Positions 9,978-21,100 of a stretch of 30,497 bases of DNA are shown piece after piece (positions within the stretch are counted from its first letter, which is position 1; the number at the start of each line of letters is the position of its first letter). The DNA is from Leucogyrophana mollusca (taxonomy: Eukaryota; Basidiomycota; Agaricomycetes; Boletales). The stretch is taken from NCBI GenBank assembly GCA_021014945.1, contig MU266619.1, positions 1-30,497 on the forward strand, in the 5' to 3' direction. Below the pieces are notes generated by a model. That model searched no databases and was not told where the DNA came from. It saw only the letters and a program-made list of their open reading frames with translations. The position numbers and the translations under genes are program-made.

Positions 9978-11547
9978 GACGAAAAAAGAAATCGAAGGAA
10001 GGAAGATAAACCAGAAGGAGCGTAGTAGAGAATTGTAGAAATTCGACGAGGGGGGCGCCAGCTTTATAGAGTTTCGTGACCTGTAACAGGAGCAAAGGTG
10101 TCTCGTTCTCCGGGTCGCCCATCAGGGAGAGCACATGCCAGGACAGGGATGTGCAGCCACTTAACGAAGCAGTGATTATGGGCGCCGCGTTTCATCGCAT
10201 ACAGAAGCACTGAGAACCACGAGACCAACGGCGCTACGTCAGCCGTTCGAGTACGAGGTCAGTCGGTTGCTTTTTGGCCAGTCGTTAGTACAGCAGAACT
10301 GACGAGGGACAAATGACGCCACCTAAACCTAAGTCTACGGTACATGGCCAGCACACCAAGTAGGACGTAAGATAAACAACCGAGATTGAGTTTTTATTCG
10401 GCGCTGCAGTCTCCTAAAATAAAAATAAAATAAAAAAAGCCTGGTGTCTTCAGCACCCCGGGCTCGGGCATCACTGCCTGTTTGAAGTGAGCATGAGCAT
10501 AGCTTTAAAGGGGGTTGTGCGCCCGCCCGTCATCAAGCAACCTTTTGTTTGATTGTGCGAGGTTACTCTGTGACATGTCGGCGCTGAAACACGCCGCTCA
10601 CTTGGGCACCTGGTTACACCGCCAAGGGCGACGACAATGAAGTTCGCTCCAAGAAAGCGGTCTCTTACACAAGCGACGACCGCTGTTCCCAGCTAGCTCG
10701 GCCAATACTTCGGATGTTTCAAAAAAAACGACCAGTTCGCGAAACAGAAAATGAATGACAGAGGAAAGTCCAAGGAACTGATCGGGCGCCAGCATCAGCA
10801 ATAGTCGTCGCAGTGGTGCAACGAAAGGAGCATACATATGTATAAGTATTCCAATCCAGTCGAGGGCGTAGTAGAACGAGGCTACAGTGGTCGCATCACC
10901 GCGAGGGTGTGCTTCCTGTCTCAACGATCTCCGATACATTGGCGGCAAGATGTTGTTTATTAGCGCTGATCCCGTCGTTTGACCTCTCAAACCCATTGCG
11001 AGAGGGCTATGAGAAAGACCGATTATAAACATTCGACGCACCTCCTCGTGCTGTTCTTGATCACCTACTTGTCCTGATTGGAATTTCACCCCAACTAAAG
11101 CTGAACAGTCGTCTTGCAGTGCGTCCGGCGACCCAAGGAGTGGATGAAAGGCTTCTCGTGGTCGGCATCCACGAGTGGCATTGATCGAGTGGTCCATCGT
11201 CGTTTCATGGGGTGGCCGCTCGTCGTGCGGCGTGCCGAACCAGCCCCCTCTGAGACTGACTTCCTATCTTGGCCCCAAGGGAATCAGACGCGTAATGTTA
11301 CTGTATCATCCGACTCCGTCCAGTTGGAAGTTGAGCCGCTAGCAAATATGCCAAAAGTCTGCGAAACGCGTTGCGAGGATCAGACTCAACCAAGGAGCAC
11401 CGGTCCTTCGTGACGTGTCTAACAAGGTGCAATAGTAGTAGTACTGCTTCCGCGGTAGCTCAACCACGTGGCCCTGGCTCTGAAAGTGAAACCTGACGTT
11501 CCGCTACAATCCCGCTTACTCAAGTTTGCGCTGACCTGTATTGCTAT
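9978..11547. other. Gene-poor stretch upstream of the aspartic protease
   Basis: This begins with the promoter side of the protease gene. An A-rich AAAATAAAAATAAAATAAA tract lies at about 10417-10438. A minus-strand open frame of 199 codons (10598-11197) has no start context, splice support or family motif that I can recognise, although it contains two hydrophobic stretches. I treat it as unproven. Nothing else is seen. Confidence 0.4.
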
Positions 11548-11640
11548 CAGACATATCGCAGCTACAGTACTTTTAGCTTTTCCTACTATCGAAATGTATC
11601 TCTGCGTCTTGGGATCAAGGCAACGTCTTTGAGTCTGAAG
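11548..11640 (+). repeat. Dispersed repeat, copy B
   Basis: Second copy of the block at 8185-8280, same orientation, about 3.3 kb away. The match starts at CAGAC and fades after GAGTCTGAAGG. The sequence just upstream and downstream does not match copy A, so the boundaries are fairly sharp, as expected for an inserted or separately duplicated piece. Confidence 0.7.
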
Positions 11641-11954
11641 GCATGGCTGCATGGTAACAACCTGTACAGCGCAAAATTCCGCGGGAACAGCCCAAGCTTG
11701 CCTTCTGAAGCATTTACCGTTGCCGCCGTCGGGTCAGCGAGTCGAAGCGCTCATCGTCGCCATCATCTCTCGACACATACTCCCAGACAAGCTCACTACA
11801 CTCGTTCTTCAACCGAGTCGCAAGCACCTTTTGGGAACAAATGGGACACGCGGATGGAGGTCGTTATTCGGCGGGAGGGTTGATATACTAGATAGTACAA
11901 TAAGTCTCGTCTTGCGGCCTAGTGACTCTGTGGAAGCCAACAACGTACCAGTAA

Positions 11955-12540
11955 GTGGAGGAAAGGAGTGGACACTGGAATCTACTCGTAGTGAACGACC
12001 CTGAGATCGTGAACGTTTGGTGGGTGAGATACATACACAATTGCTCCATTTCACGTCTCACAATAATGTTTCCCAGGCATTATCATCGTTTTTACTGCCA
12101 TCTTGCCATCTGCAAAGATGAGCAGGGATTGGCCACTGTTCTTGCCCACGGTGCGTCCATCTTCCTGTTTTATTGTCTTTTATTGAAAGGAACCTCTTCC
12201 TACCCACTAGGAACTGGACATGTTGGTAAGGATCCCAATCCTTACCCCTACACCCCATCGCCCCTATCAGTTGCCCGGTATGCGTCTGAAAGCTACTCCT
12301 CATCCAAAGTGCCCCTTTTGATAGTGTCCGCGTTACATTCCTTCGGGTTGGTCTTGGGGCTTTCGAATCCTGCTCGAGCTTCCAAACGAGCGCACCCGAG
12401 AAATGGAAGGTAGCTCCATTAGCCCAGTGTCCGCGAATTGTCGACTAGCGAGCTGACTGCTTTCCACGCTAGCCGACACGTTGGTACACGATTGAGCGCG
12501 AAAGCATGTTACGACCCTTGAGCAGCCATTGAGTCAGCAT
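11955..12540 (+). pseudogene. OMA1-like M48 metalloprotease relic, C-terminal half
   Basis: Consecutive family blocks are readable in order but in different frames: GGKEW; then WNLLVVNDPEIVN after an apparent 7-nt insertion; then PGIIIVFTAILP; then ICKDEQGLATVLAHE; then HVVARYASESYSSSK and LHSFGLVLGLSN; then LLELPNERTREME; then ADT and ACYDP. Intron-like gaps remain recognisable, for example 12151-12210 (GTGCGT...CACTAG) inside the zinc motif and the GTAAGG...ATCAG intron after it. The HExxH zinc-binding motif at 12211-12225 has lost one base (GAACTGGACATG where GAA-xxx-GGACAT is expected), and further frameshifts lie near 12115, 12368 and 12515. OMA1 is a mitochondrial inner-membrane protease; this copy cannot make one. 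The family assignment rests on remembered consensus blocks. Confidence 0.75.
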
Positions 12541-13089
12541 CAACACTATCGACCCCGAAGTCAACTGACTTATCCCTGGCAAAAGGATGCATACGCATAC
12601 GTGTCTAGCCCAGCACGAAAAGGGAGGTCCTGGCCTTGGATTGTGCACCCACCCAGGCTGTGAACGGCGAATCAAGGCCCGCTGACGCTCCGACGGCTCT
12701 ACCTTGCACTTCGAGTCTCTGATACGCGAGGCCCATTCGATCCAAGCTGCTAGTCCGCAGTGCGCGGGAATGCAAAGCTCCCTGAACCGCTTCCCTGGTG
12801 CAGCTCCGTGGTCTTAGCATTGACAAAGTTCGTGGAGTGGATTCGGACGCGATTGATCCTTCAAGGTTGTGCAAACACCGTGACGCTAGGCAGAGTTGGA
12901 ACAAACCCTAGCCTAAGTTAGTCTCCCGCAGGCGGATAATAAGTTTAGAATGAAGGCGGCAGCAGCTTGTCATAGCTACAGCTTCGGAAAGCCTGTTGAA
13001 GGCCGCTCGTGGTAGTTACTTCCAGTTCAGGTTGCAGACATGGTCGCGTTCAGAGGTTTCCTGCTGAATATGATCCACATTGCTTCTGG
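12541..13089. other. Sequence between the two OMA1-like relic pieces
   Basis: No intact gene. A faint trace at about 12840-12860 (plus frame reading DSDAID) could be a further scrap of the same protease family, but it is too short to claim. Confidence 0.3.
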
Positions 13090-13360
13090 TCCACCTTGGA
13101 ACAGATACCGGAAACAGGGAGATGGAGATTCATGGACATCAGTCCCGAGTACGAGAAGAAGGTAACTAGTGGGTAGAGGGCTAATACTCAAGGAATTCCC
13201 AAACCCTCTTCGTCTTTCCTGGCTCGCAGAAACAGCGTATGCAGAATTTCTCGCCCAATTTGACGGTAAGATCCTTCCTGCGAACCACCCGATAACGCGG
13301 CACCTCCGGCGGGTCCTCACTGGCATCCTTGAATCCTCCGACCTCGGCTCTCTTCATTCG
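13090..13360 (+). pseudogene. OMA1-like M48 metalloprotease relic, N-terminal half
   Basis: Plus-strand blocks EQIPETGRWRFMDISPEYE (about 13098-13155) and FDGKILPANHPITRHLRRV (about 13258-13315), then LTGILESSDLGSL, match the region that precedes the catalytic domain in OMA1-like proteases. An intron with a GTGGGT donor near 13170 and a CTCGCAG acceptor near 13229 keeps the frame between the two blocks. A one-base excess just before EQIPETG breaks the upstream frame. After LGSL the frame leads to a stop at 13391 without reaching the catalytic domain. In a normal gene this part would come before the half found at 11955-12540; here it lies after it. Confidence 0.72.
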
Positions 13361-13391
13361 AGCGAACCCTTCTCGACATGGGAGGGGTGTT

Positions 13392-14230
13392 GATGATGCT
13401 TTCTGAGGCGAAGATCCGTTTTCAACGTGGAATTTGAAATTTGAATAACCAACGGTCATGGAAAAGAGACTCAGAGCTGAGTGAGGACCTGAATACTTAC
13501 TTACTAGTACTTCTGCTGACGAGCGACAGTCACACGTAGTGATTTTTTCTCACCGAGTCCCCATCTCTAACGTTGCATCCACCTGGGTGTGACCGCGAAT
13601 AGATTACCATGACGATGTGCGTGGCTTCAACTTGACATCATGCTGTGCAGATCATCAATACTGGACCAGCGATGTCCGGAGTGATGCTTGACAGCATTCT
13701 CTCAACTGCGGACTTGGCCTTCCCCGCCTTGCCAGGAGCACCGCAACTGTGAGCGTCGTGGCTATTATGGGCGCGCGTGGTACTAACATTTTCTGAGGGA
13801 CCGGCGCGATTTGACTGAAGTGAGTTTCTTTGTACAAGTTATGTGTACTCATTTACATTCAGCAAACACCAGATAGTCGTTGTCCCTGGTGAACGGAATG
13901 TATAACGACGACGCGGACTTGGGATCGTGTGCGGTGCGGTTGTCCAGAGCACTTCTGATGGCATCTTCGTCCAGGTGATTTGTGATCATCACCATGTGGA
14001 TCTTCGTGCTGTGGTTGCTGACTATTTCAGTTGTGCACTCTAGCCCTCTGTACTCTTCACAGTCCCGTACTACCACCAACGTCCACAGTCTAGGTCTACG
14101 CCATCGAATATGAGCCATAATCTTTCTCGTTCGACTTCTTCACGATCGAGGTGGCGGGATGACGCGACTCTTGTCGATATCGCGGAAGGTCAGTGACGTT
14201 ATGTGCGCTGATCATATGCAGTAACACACT
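13392..14230. other. Gene-poor stretch before the membrane glycoprotein gene
   Basis: A minus-strand open frame (13849-14118, 89 codons) reads smoothly but has no motif I recognise and no supported extra exon. The rest shows no coding pattern. The last 200 bases must include the promoter of the gene starting at 14231. Confidence 0.35.
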
Positions 14231-16853
14231 ATGATATCAAAACATATAGGCGACGATAAGATGTCAATATACCAGAGGCTGCTACATCCCTTCAAGGCAA
14301 ATTTTTCGACCAGTTTTCTGCGCCGAAGTTGTTATTATCTTCACGGAATATTTATCGCTCTTCACCTTTGTCTTGTGGCTGTCGCTATTCATCATCGAGA
14401 GCACAGCGTTGTCATGGCCGTGACACCGAATAGCAACACATTGACAGGGGTTTTGAGCGTATCCTTGCAAGCGTTCTACACTGTTCGTTATCATTGCCTA
14501 CCTGTGTTGCTCATCTAACCGGATATTGATGGCACCGTTAGTTATACAGTGCGCTACTCATATACACTACTCAGCGCGTTTCATTTTCAAGAACCCTATT
14601 TCGACGTCAGTCGGTCGCTTCGATTCACGACACAACTGGAGCGTGGGTTGGCTTGGGCGCAGCATTCGACAGCCTTTGGCAGCAGACCAAAATTGTCACG
14701 TCGCCTCTCAAGATACTTGCTGTGACGGCGTACCTTCTTTGCATCACCACTCTTCACATCTCGTCCTCTTCCGTGCTACAGTTCCAGAACTTCAACAACA
14801 CCGTTTCGGCGTCTGTGACCACTGTCGTAGGTTGGCCGCATCCGTCGGTCGATACGTTCAAATTCGACTGGCCCACCATCGCTTCGATCGTTCCATCTAT
14901 TGGCCAGCTTGCTGGCCTGACGAGTGCTGGACTATTCAACAACACCGTCTATGATATACTGGGCGCCAACACGGGAATTGGAAATGCCACTGTCAATGCG
15001 ACTACCGTCAAGGCTAGCTGTGCACTGGTGACGGGTATGGTTTATGAAGAACTCCCCGGCCGCCTCACGCATCAATGCCACGGGATAAAATGTTTCTCAT
15101 TCCTCCCCCATATGCCATGCAAGTGCACTTCCATTAGTCATAATAGTTGATTTTTTTTGACTGTGTTTCCGTCACAGGGAAAGACCAAGTTTTATTTTAC
15201 TCCAGCGGAAGTGTAAGTTTGTCTCGGTTCATTGAACAGTTCTTACACTGAAACAGAATGGATAGTATCGGAACATTCTTAATTTTCTGGTGACCACCGC
15301 CGTGGATGAGAACACGGCGGTGCTCGATGGTGCCGCCATCCCCCTCAATTGGACCTATTATCCCGCTGGCTCACCTAGCAGAGGTGGTATCCCCCCCGGC
15401 GGCAAGTAATTTATCCACTGATTAAAGTCAGATCACCATCACTAACCATCCACTGTAGTCAACAACACAGCTGAAACGGTTCTAACAATGTATGTCATGT
15501 CTTGCAATATATCTACTGTGCGAACAAACACCATTGTGGAAGTTCCTTCGAACAATGTGGCCTTTGAGCTTGGAGGCACATCTCCATCGTCTCAGCGGCC
15601 TACGTTGGCTGCAGCTCTTCAAAAAAGCCCCTCTCAAGAAAGCATGTGGGTACGCCCCCCGGTCCAGTCCTTCGGCTGCCGATTCTCGCTAATTGTGGGT
15701 CGAATGTACAGTTTTCGAGCATGTTTTCCCAGTCACCAGTGACAGAGCCGTACACCACATGCAGTGCCGCTGAAATGAATCGCATCTCTGATGTGACTAC
15801 TGGGATGGCTGGTATCAACGACAAATGTGGTTACGCAGCATCTGCGTTGAACATGTATGCTGTCGCATTTACATTCCTCGAGTACGCTGATCTCTTTAAC
15901 GGCCCATCTGTTAGCTACCTGATGCAGTTATTAGGCATGGACTCTACTCAAATTCACCCATCCACAATTTACGGCTCGAATGGTCCTATGTTCAAGTCGG
16001 ATACGACTCCTAGCTTTACGTTGTCCGTGGAGTGGATGGAAAATGCTTTATCGCAAGTAATTGCAGAGGCTATATGGACAGGTCAGTCGCCGCGCCACCT
16101 TTACACACCATCTTTCGTCGCGCATGGCGTTTACCTTATATTTCTCAAGCTGGTCAGCTCGGTACAGTGGGTGGTGGATTCGATCGTTCAACTGGTTCAG
16201 CCGATGTTACCCGATTAGCAATAGAAATGCGATTGAACGTGAGTCACCTCCTACTTCAACCTGAAGCTCAACTAAGACAATACCTTACTGTCGCTACATG
16301 CAGATAAATTGGATACCTGTAAGTGTTACCCGCTTACAACCCACGACCCGTGCAACTAACGAAGGTCATGGATACTGGAAAGTTGACATTCGCCCTGTCC
16401 GCGTCGATTATCCTCTTTGCGCTTGCGATTCAGATGACACACATGGGTTCCAAAAGCCCGCACAAAGATAATACGATTCAGAATACCGGCGTCTTGGAAC
16501 TGGTATGGCTAGCGAGTCGCTTGCCGGAGTTACGGGACGGCATTGGAAAGGTGGAACGTCCGAGTGTTGACAATCTACGCGCAGCCGGAACGTTTGATGT
16601 CCTTTTAGCGGCTGTAGACGAGGGCGACTTGATGGCTAAGGATGACGATTGTACCGGCCACGATTTCCAAGGTGCAGAGCGGTTTGTCGTGCATGCAATG
16701 CCATTGACTGAACAACCAACAACAGCCCGCTCATCCCACACATTATCACGCGATCCACAGTCCGCGTCCCCATCTAATGTGTTCAAAACTGCGGGTGATG
16801 CGCAGGACTATGAGTGCGTTCTGTGGCTCCCTGTGCTGCGGGCTATATATTGA
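14231..16853 (+). CDS. Multi-pass membrane glycoprotein, Agaricomycete-specific family of unknown function
   Basis: Nine exons (14231-14482, 14542-15034, 15178-15212, 15266-15383, 15459-15649, 15712-16081, 16150-16238, 16304-16318, 16383-16853) join in phase to give 677 aa. An ATG at 14261 is an alternative start. The pattern is one I know from many uncharacterised mushroom proteins: a first span (LHGIFIALHLCLVAVAI), a second around LSVSLQAFYTLYSALLIYTT, then IHDTTGAWVGLGAAFDSLWQ, a third span (LAVTAYLLCITTLHI), and a long Asn/Thr/Ser-rich ectodomain with N-glycosylation sequons (NNTV, NATV, NNTA). The family signatures ENALSQVIAEAIW and AGQLGTVGGGFDRS follow, then a last span (LTFALSASIILFALAI) and a cytosolic tail with KVERPSVDNLRAAGTFDVLL. 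It probably sits in the plasma or secretory membrane. Function is unknown. Exons 3 and 4 are the least certain; exon 8 is only 15 nt. Confidence 0.8.
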
Positions 16854-16943
16854 TCCACCATATCTATAGGATGAACCATTTACCAGAGCATGGTCAGCCT
16901 CGCCCTTCTTGCCATTATTACATCGCTCACTGACTCCTACCAG

Positions 16944-17235
16944 ATAAAATCACGCTGGTCGAGCGTATCGAGATGCTGCGCCACCAAGTTTGTCTTAGCA
17001 TCTCTTCGCTGTGAACTTGATCACACTCGTGTATATGATAACTAATCGTTCCTTGCTGAACAGATCGCCCAGAAAATGGAAAGGATCGCCCAGAACAAGG
17101 AGAGGATCGCAGTAGAGACAGGCGAGCTGGATGCTATCGCACATGAACTTGTACGCCCTCTTTTTTCTGGTTTGCATCACTGAAAAATTCAAATTTAACC
17201 CAATGTCACACAGTCCAAACTCGAAGCATCGTCAG
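16944..17235 (+). CDS. Coiled-coil exons of an unresolved small gene (partial)
   Basis: Three plus-strand exons can be joined: 16944-16987 (KITLVERIEMLRHQ), 17064-17150 (IAQKMERIAQNKERIA then VETGELDAIAHEL) and 17214-17235 (SKLEASS). They have GTTTGT, GTACGC and GTGTAT donors and AACAG and ACACAG acceptors. The peptide has heptad spacing of Leu, Ile and Ala with many charged residues, so a coiled coil is likely. A later open stretch (about 17250-17430, TPSEMGRYVQEYTIMLRA) may belong to it, but I could not splice it in without meeting stops. No start codon is secured; an upstream ATG at 16892 with a hydrophobic lead (SLALLAIITSL) is possible. The gene may be intact and mis-modelled or decayed. 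Confidence 0.35.
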
Positions 17236-17431
17236 GTGTATCACAACCCTAAGCAATGTACAACAAAACAGTCTCGGGAAATTGTCTATGGTAGTATATA
17301 CTTTGGCTACATCGCGCCAGATGACTCCCTCCGAGATGGGAAGATACGTACAAGAGTACACTATCATGCTTCGTGCAACCACCTCCATGCCTCAAACTTA
17401 TCGACAGCTGGATGGCTTTTCATCATTTGCC

Positions 17432-18173
17432 GTCAGCGTAGGGGGGTGAACAATGATCAGGAGCTCTCGATACTGATATATCTTTCTACGAATATCTCAT
17501 GTCCTCGATCGCGAATCTGGGCGGGCTTTCACCAGCTACGCACTACAACCCGCCCGCAACGCGCCTTGTATGTATCCCGTTTCGACGACCCAATGTACTT
17601 ACCATGGGCTTGCCTTTGTAGCCTGTTATGACAGAGTCGGGATAAATGGACCCGTTTCGCGAATTATTTGGACGGTGAGTAAGTCCTGCCAGTCAGGAAC
17701 GACTGCTGACAGATACTGGCCTAAACGCGCGGCACCTCCCAGTCACGGCACTCAAGACAATTTATCGCATTTGATAAACTGCCTCAGAGGCCGTGCTCTG
17801 ATTGCCCATGACGAGTTAGTGTAAAACATAGCTATACATTGCTTGAAATTAAAAAGCCGATAACGCGGCAGTGTTGAAGCCTCGAGGTTGGGCGCTTGAT
17901 GTTGGGCGGCAGATAGTTGGTCGAGCGCTTGTTTGCTTTCCTTAGTCGGCTTTACGGTTCCCTTGTTTTGCTCATGTATGACTCCTCTAAGCGCCGTTAA
18001 TCCACAAGTATACTGGAACCCCTTTCCTGTGGGCGACTACCCTGAGAGCCTCTGGACCTTAAAAGCATGACTCTAAATATCCGCAACCAACACGTTCCTA
18101 TTTTCTGCCACGACCAAACCACGTCCATTGTTTTCTCATTCGATCCGGTCTGCGTCGATTATCTTTCAACAAA
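17432..18173. other. Upstream region of the Argonaute gene
   Basis: No gene that I can support. Short plus-strand open frames (to 17824) lack splice-supported continuation. The last few hundred bases before 18174 should hold the Argonaute promoter and 5' leader. The start context is AACAAAATGAG, which is favourable for fungal translation. Confidence 0.4.
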
Positions 18174-21100
18174 ATGAGTTTTCGTGGTCAACAACCCAGA
18201 GGCAGAGGCGGCGGCGGCGGCCCTAGAGGCAGAGGTGGGGGAGGCGGAGGTGGTGGCCATGGTGGTCCTTCCCGAGGGGGCCCTCCTAGCGGTGGTGGTC
18301 GAGGTGGTCCTCCACGAGGGGGCCCTCCTGGTGGTGGTGGTGGTGGTGGACTCGGGCGAGGAGGCCCCAGAGGCCCTCCTGGAGAGACTATTTTCCAAGC
18401 AAGCGTGCCTGCGCGCGTCGACCAGCGCTTAGCAACCACGGACGAGCTCGTGGCATCGTTCAAGCAACTGAAGTTTCAGCCCGAGCGCCCTCATCGACCG
18501 GGCTACGGGAAGCTCGCCGTCCGCAACTTCACCCTGCGCACCAACTTCTTTCCGGTCAAGGTTCCGAAAGGCGTGCTCTACGACTACAACGTCAAGGTCA
18601 CACCCACTACGGACATTAAGAGACTGCGGGGGAGGATCATGTGGCTGTTGGAGCGGAGCAATCACCCTGAGTGGCGGAACTATGTCCCCTTCATTGCGCA
18701 CGACCGCAGTGAGAGGCTCGTTTCGGCGAAGAAGCTGCCTCAGCCATTAGACGTTCCAATCACGTTCTATGAAGAAGGCGAAACGCAGCCACGGCCTAAT
18801 GCCAAGGTCTATACTGTGTCCATCGAGTTTACGCGCGAGCTGGACACCACCCAGATATCCCAGTAAGTGACCTCCCGAATCGTCATGGGTCCACTATCGT
18901 AATAGCTCACAACCTCGGCCTGTATAGGTACCTCAGTGGCGGAGCGCAGTTCCGTGACCACGACCCCCTCCCTCTGATATCGGCGCTCAATTTGGTTCTG
19001 CAGCAGCATGCCTCCGCTACAGGCGTCCGAGTTGGCAAAAACCGATACTTCTTCCCGTCGCCTCGGGAACCCTTCGAGCTGGGCCTCGGCGTAGAGGCCT
19101 GGAAAGGCTTCTTTATCTCTGTGCGGCCCGTATACAAAGAGCTAATGGTGAATGTCAATGTTTGCATGACTGCGTTCTACACGCCCGGAAACCTTGTAGA
19201 CGCTATCATGGCCTTCCAGCGACGCTCGAGCGGGGCTATACTCCAACGCTTCGCCAAAAAGCTCAAGGTAACAACCAGTCACCTGGGATACAAGCAGAAG
19301 AAGCCTGTGAGGAGAATTCTGGGTACAACAGCGAGGAAGACGTTTTTCAAGTGCGATGAGTTTGGCGGTGGGAATATATCGGTGGAAAACTACTTCAAGA
19401 GGAGTAAGCCTGTTTATCTAGGCTCCAGAATGTCCTCTCAAGCTTGTGGTTTCATCGTCAGAGTACAACATCACACTGAAGCACCCCGACGACGTCCCAG
19501 CCATCGACATATCTGGGCCTAACGCAAAGCACCCTATCATCGTACCCGCAGAGTTATGCGAGATCGAGCCTGGTCAAGCTTACACAGGCCGACTGAGCGA
19601 ACGCGAAACGGCGAACATGATCAAATTTGCCTGTAACCCTCCCGGCGTCAACGCCCGTGCCATCGTCGACCAGGCTCTCCCCACCCTCGGACTCACTCCC
19701 GACACATTGACGGACCCCTTGCGGGGCTTCGGCATCTCTATCGGCGGGGACATGGCGGTCGTGCCCGCGCGCGAGCTTCCTCCTCCGAAGCTGACCTATC
19801 GCGCTGGGAACGCCAACATCCGGGATGGGAGCTGGAACATCCTCGATGTCACTTTCCACCTCGGGGGCACTATCCGGACGTGGTGGGTCCTCGTCGTGCG
19901 GGACGGCCAAGACACCTTCAGTGGGCCCCAAGACGAAGCTCTGACGGGTGTGTGGAGGGGCTTCGGGGAGAAATGCAGGAAAAGCGGGATGACGCTGCAG
20001 ACCACCCCGGTACTGCTCACTACGCCCACGCTGACTCCCGTGTACCAGGACCCTTCGAGGCTCAACGCCCTTGGTCAAATTCGGGACACGATCAAGAAAC
20101 AGGTGGCCAAGCAGGGTGGCGGCAAGCCGACTTTCATACTCGTCCTCCTATCCGGTCGCGACAACTACATATACCCCGGCATCAAGCGTATCTGTGACGT
20201 CGAGCTGGGCATCCACACGATCCACATGCTCACCGAGAAGGTGCTCAAGGACCAGAAGAAGCAGGATCAGTATTTCTCGAATGTCGCGCTGAAGCTGAAC
20301 ACGAAGCTCGGGGGCATCAATCACAAGCTGGATGCTGAGAGCATGAAGTGGCTGACGATGAAGAAGACGATGGTTGTCGGTATGGACGTGACGCACCCTG
20401 GGCCGACCAGTGTCGATGGCACGCCGTCCATCGCTGCCGTCGTGGCGAGTGTCGATAGCACATTTGTCCAGTTCCCGGCGAGCATGCGGGTCCAAGCGAG
20501 CAAGAAGGAGGTGAGCACGACTTCGGACGCGCGTCAGTTCCTCAATGTTGAAAACATTTTTAGATGATTACGGACTTGTCCGCGATGATGGTCGAGCGCC
20601 TTTTGGCCTACAAGGAGAAGAACAAGTCGCTCCCCGACCGGATCTTCGTATACCGTGATGGCGTATCAGAGGCAAGCACCCCTTGCTGCTACCTACCTTA
20701 TTTCTAACACGATCTCTTATTCAGGGTCAATTTGACACAGTCCTCGAAGAGGAACTGGAGCCCATCCTCGACTCCTTCAAGCGCGTGAAGAGCGGAACGG
20801 GTCCTCAAACCGCCCCTTATCGCCCACAACTAACTATCATCGTCTGCGGAAAACGCCACCACGCGCGATTCTTCCCAACCGATTCTGCGAATGCGGACAG
20901 AAACGGCAACACGCGCCCAGGAACCATCGTTGACCAAGGCGTGACTTCCGTGTACGTCTTCCCACCTGTACGCTTCAGGTCCCAACACTGACTAGCAACT
21001 ATAATCGCAGCTATGACTTTGACTTTTACCTGCAAGCACACGCTGGGCTGCAAGGCACTGTCAAGCCGACGCATTATACTGTTGTGTATGATGAGAACCG

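Noticed and set aside
10598..11197. A 199-codon minus-strand open frame with hydrophobic stretches
   Set aside because: No recognisable family, no neighbouring exon in phase, and composition like the surrounding non-coding sequence. A protein search could overturn this.
18159..18463. Minus-strand and alternative-frame open stretches rich in Ser, Thr, Pro or Glu across the AGO start
   Set aside because: They are shadows of the GGN-rich tract that encodes the AGO N-terminal tail.
21061..21090. His in KPTHYTVVYDEN as the fourth catalytic residue of AGO
   Set aside because: Counting against human AGO2 places the fourth catalytic position in the AYYAHL-type motif further on, which here is AAYYADL (D914).
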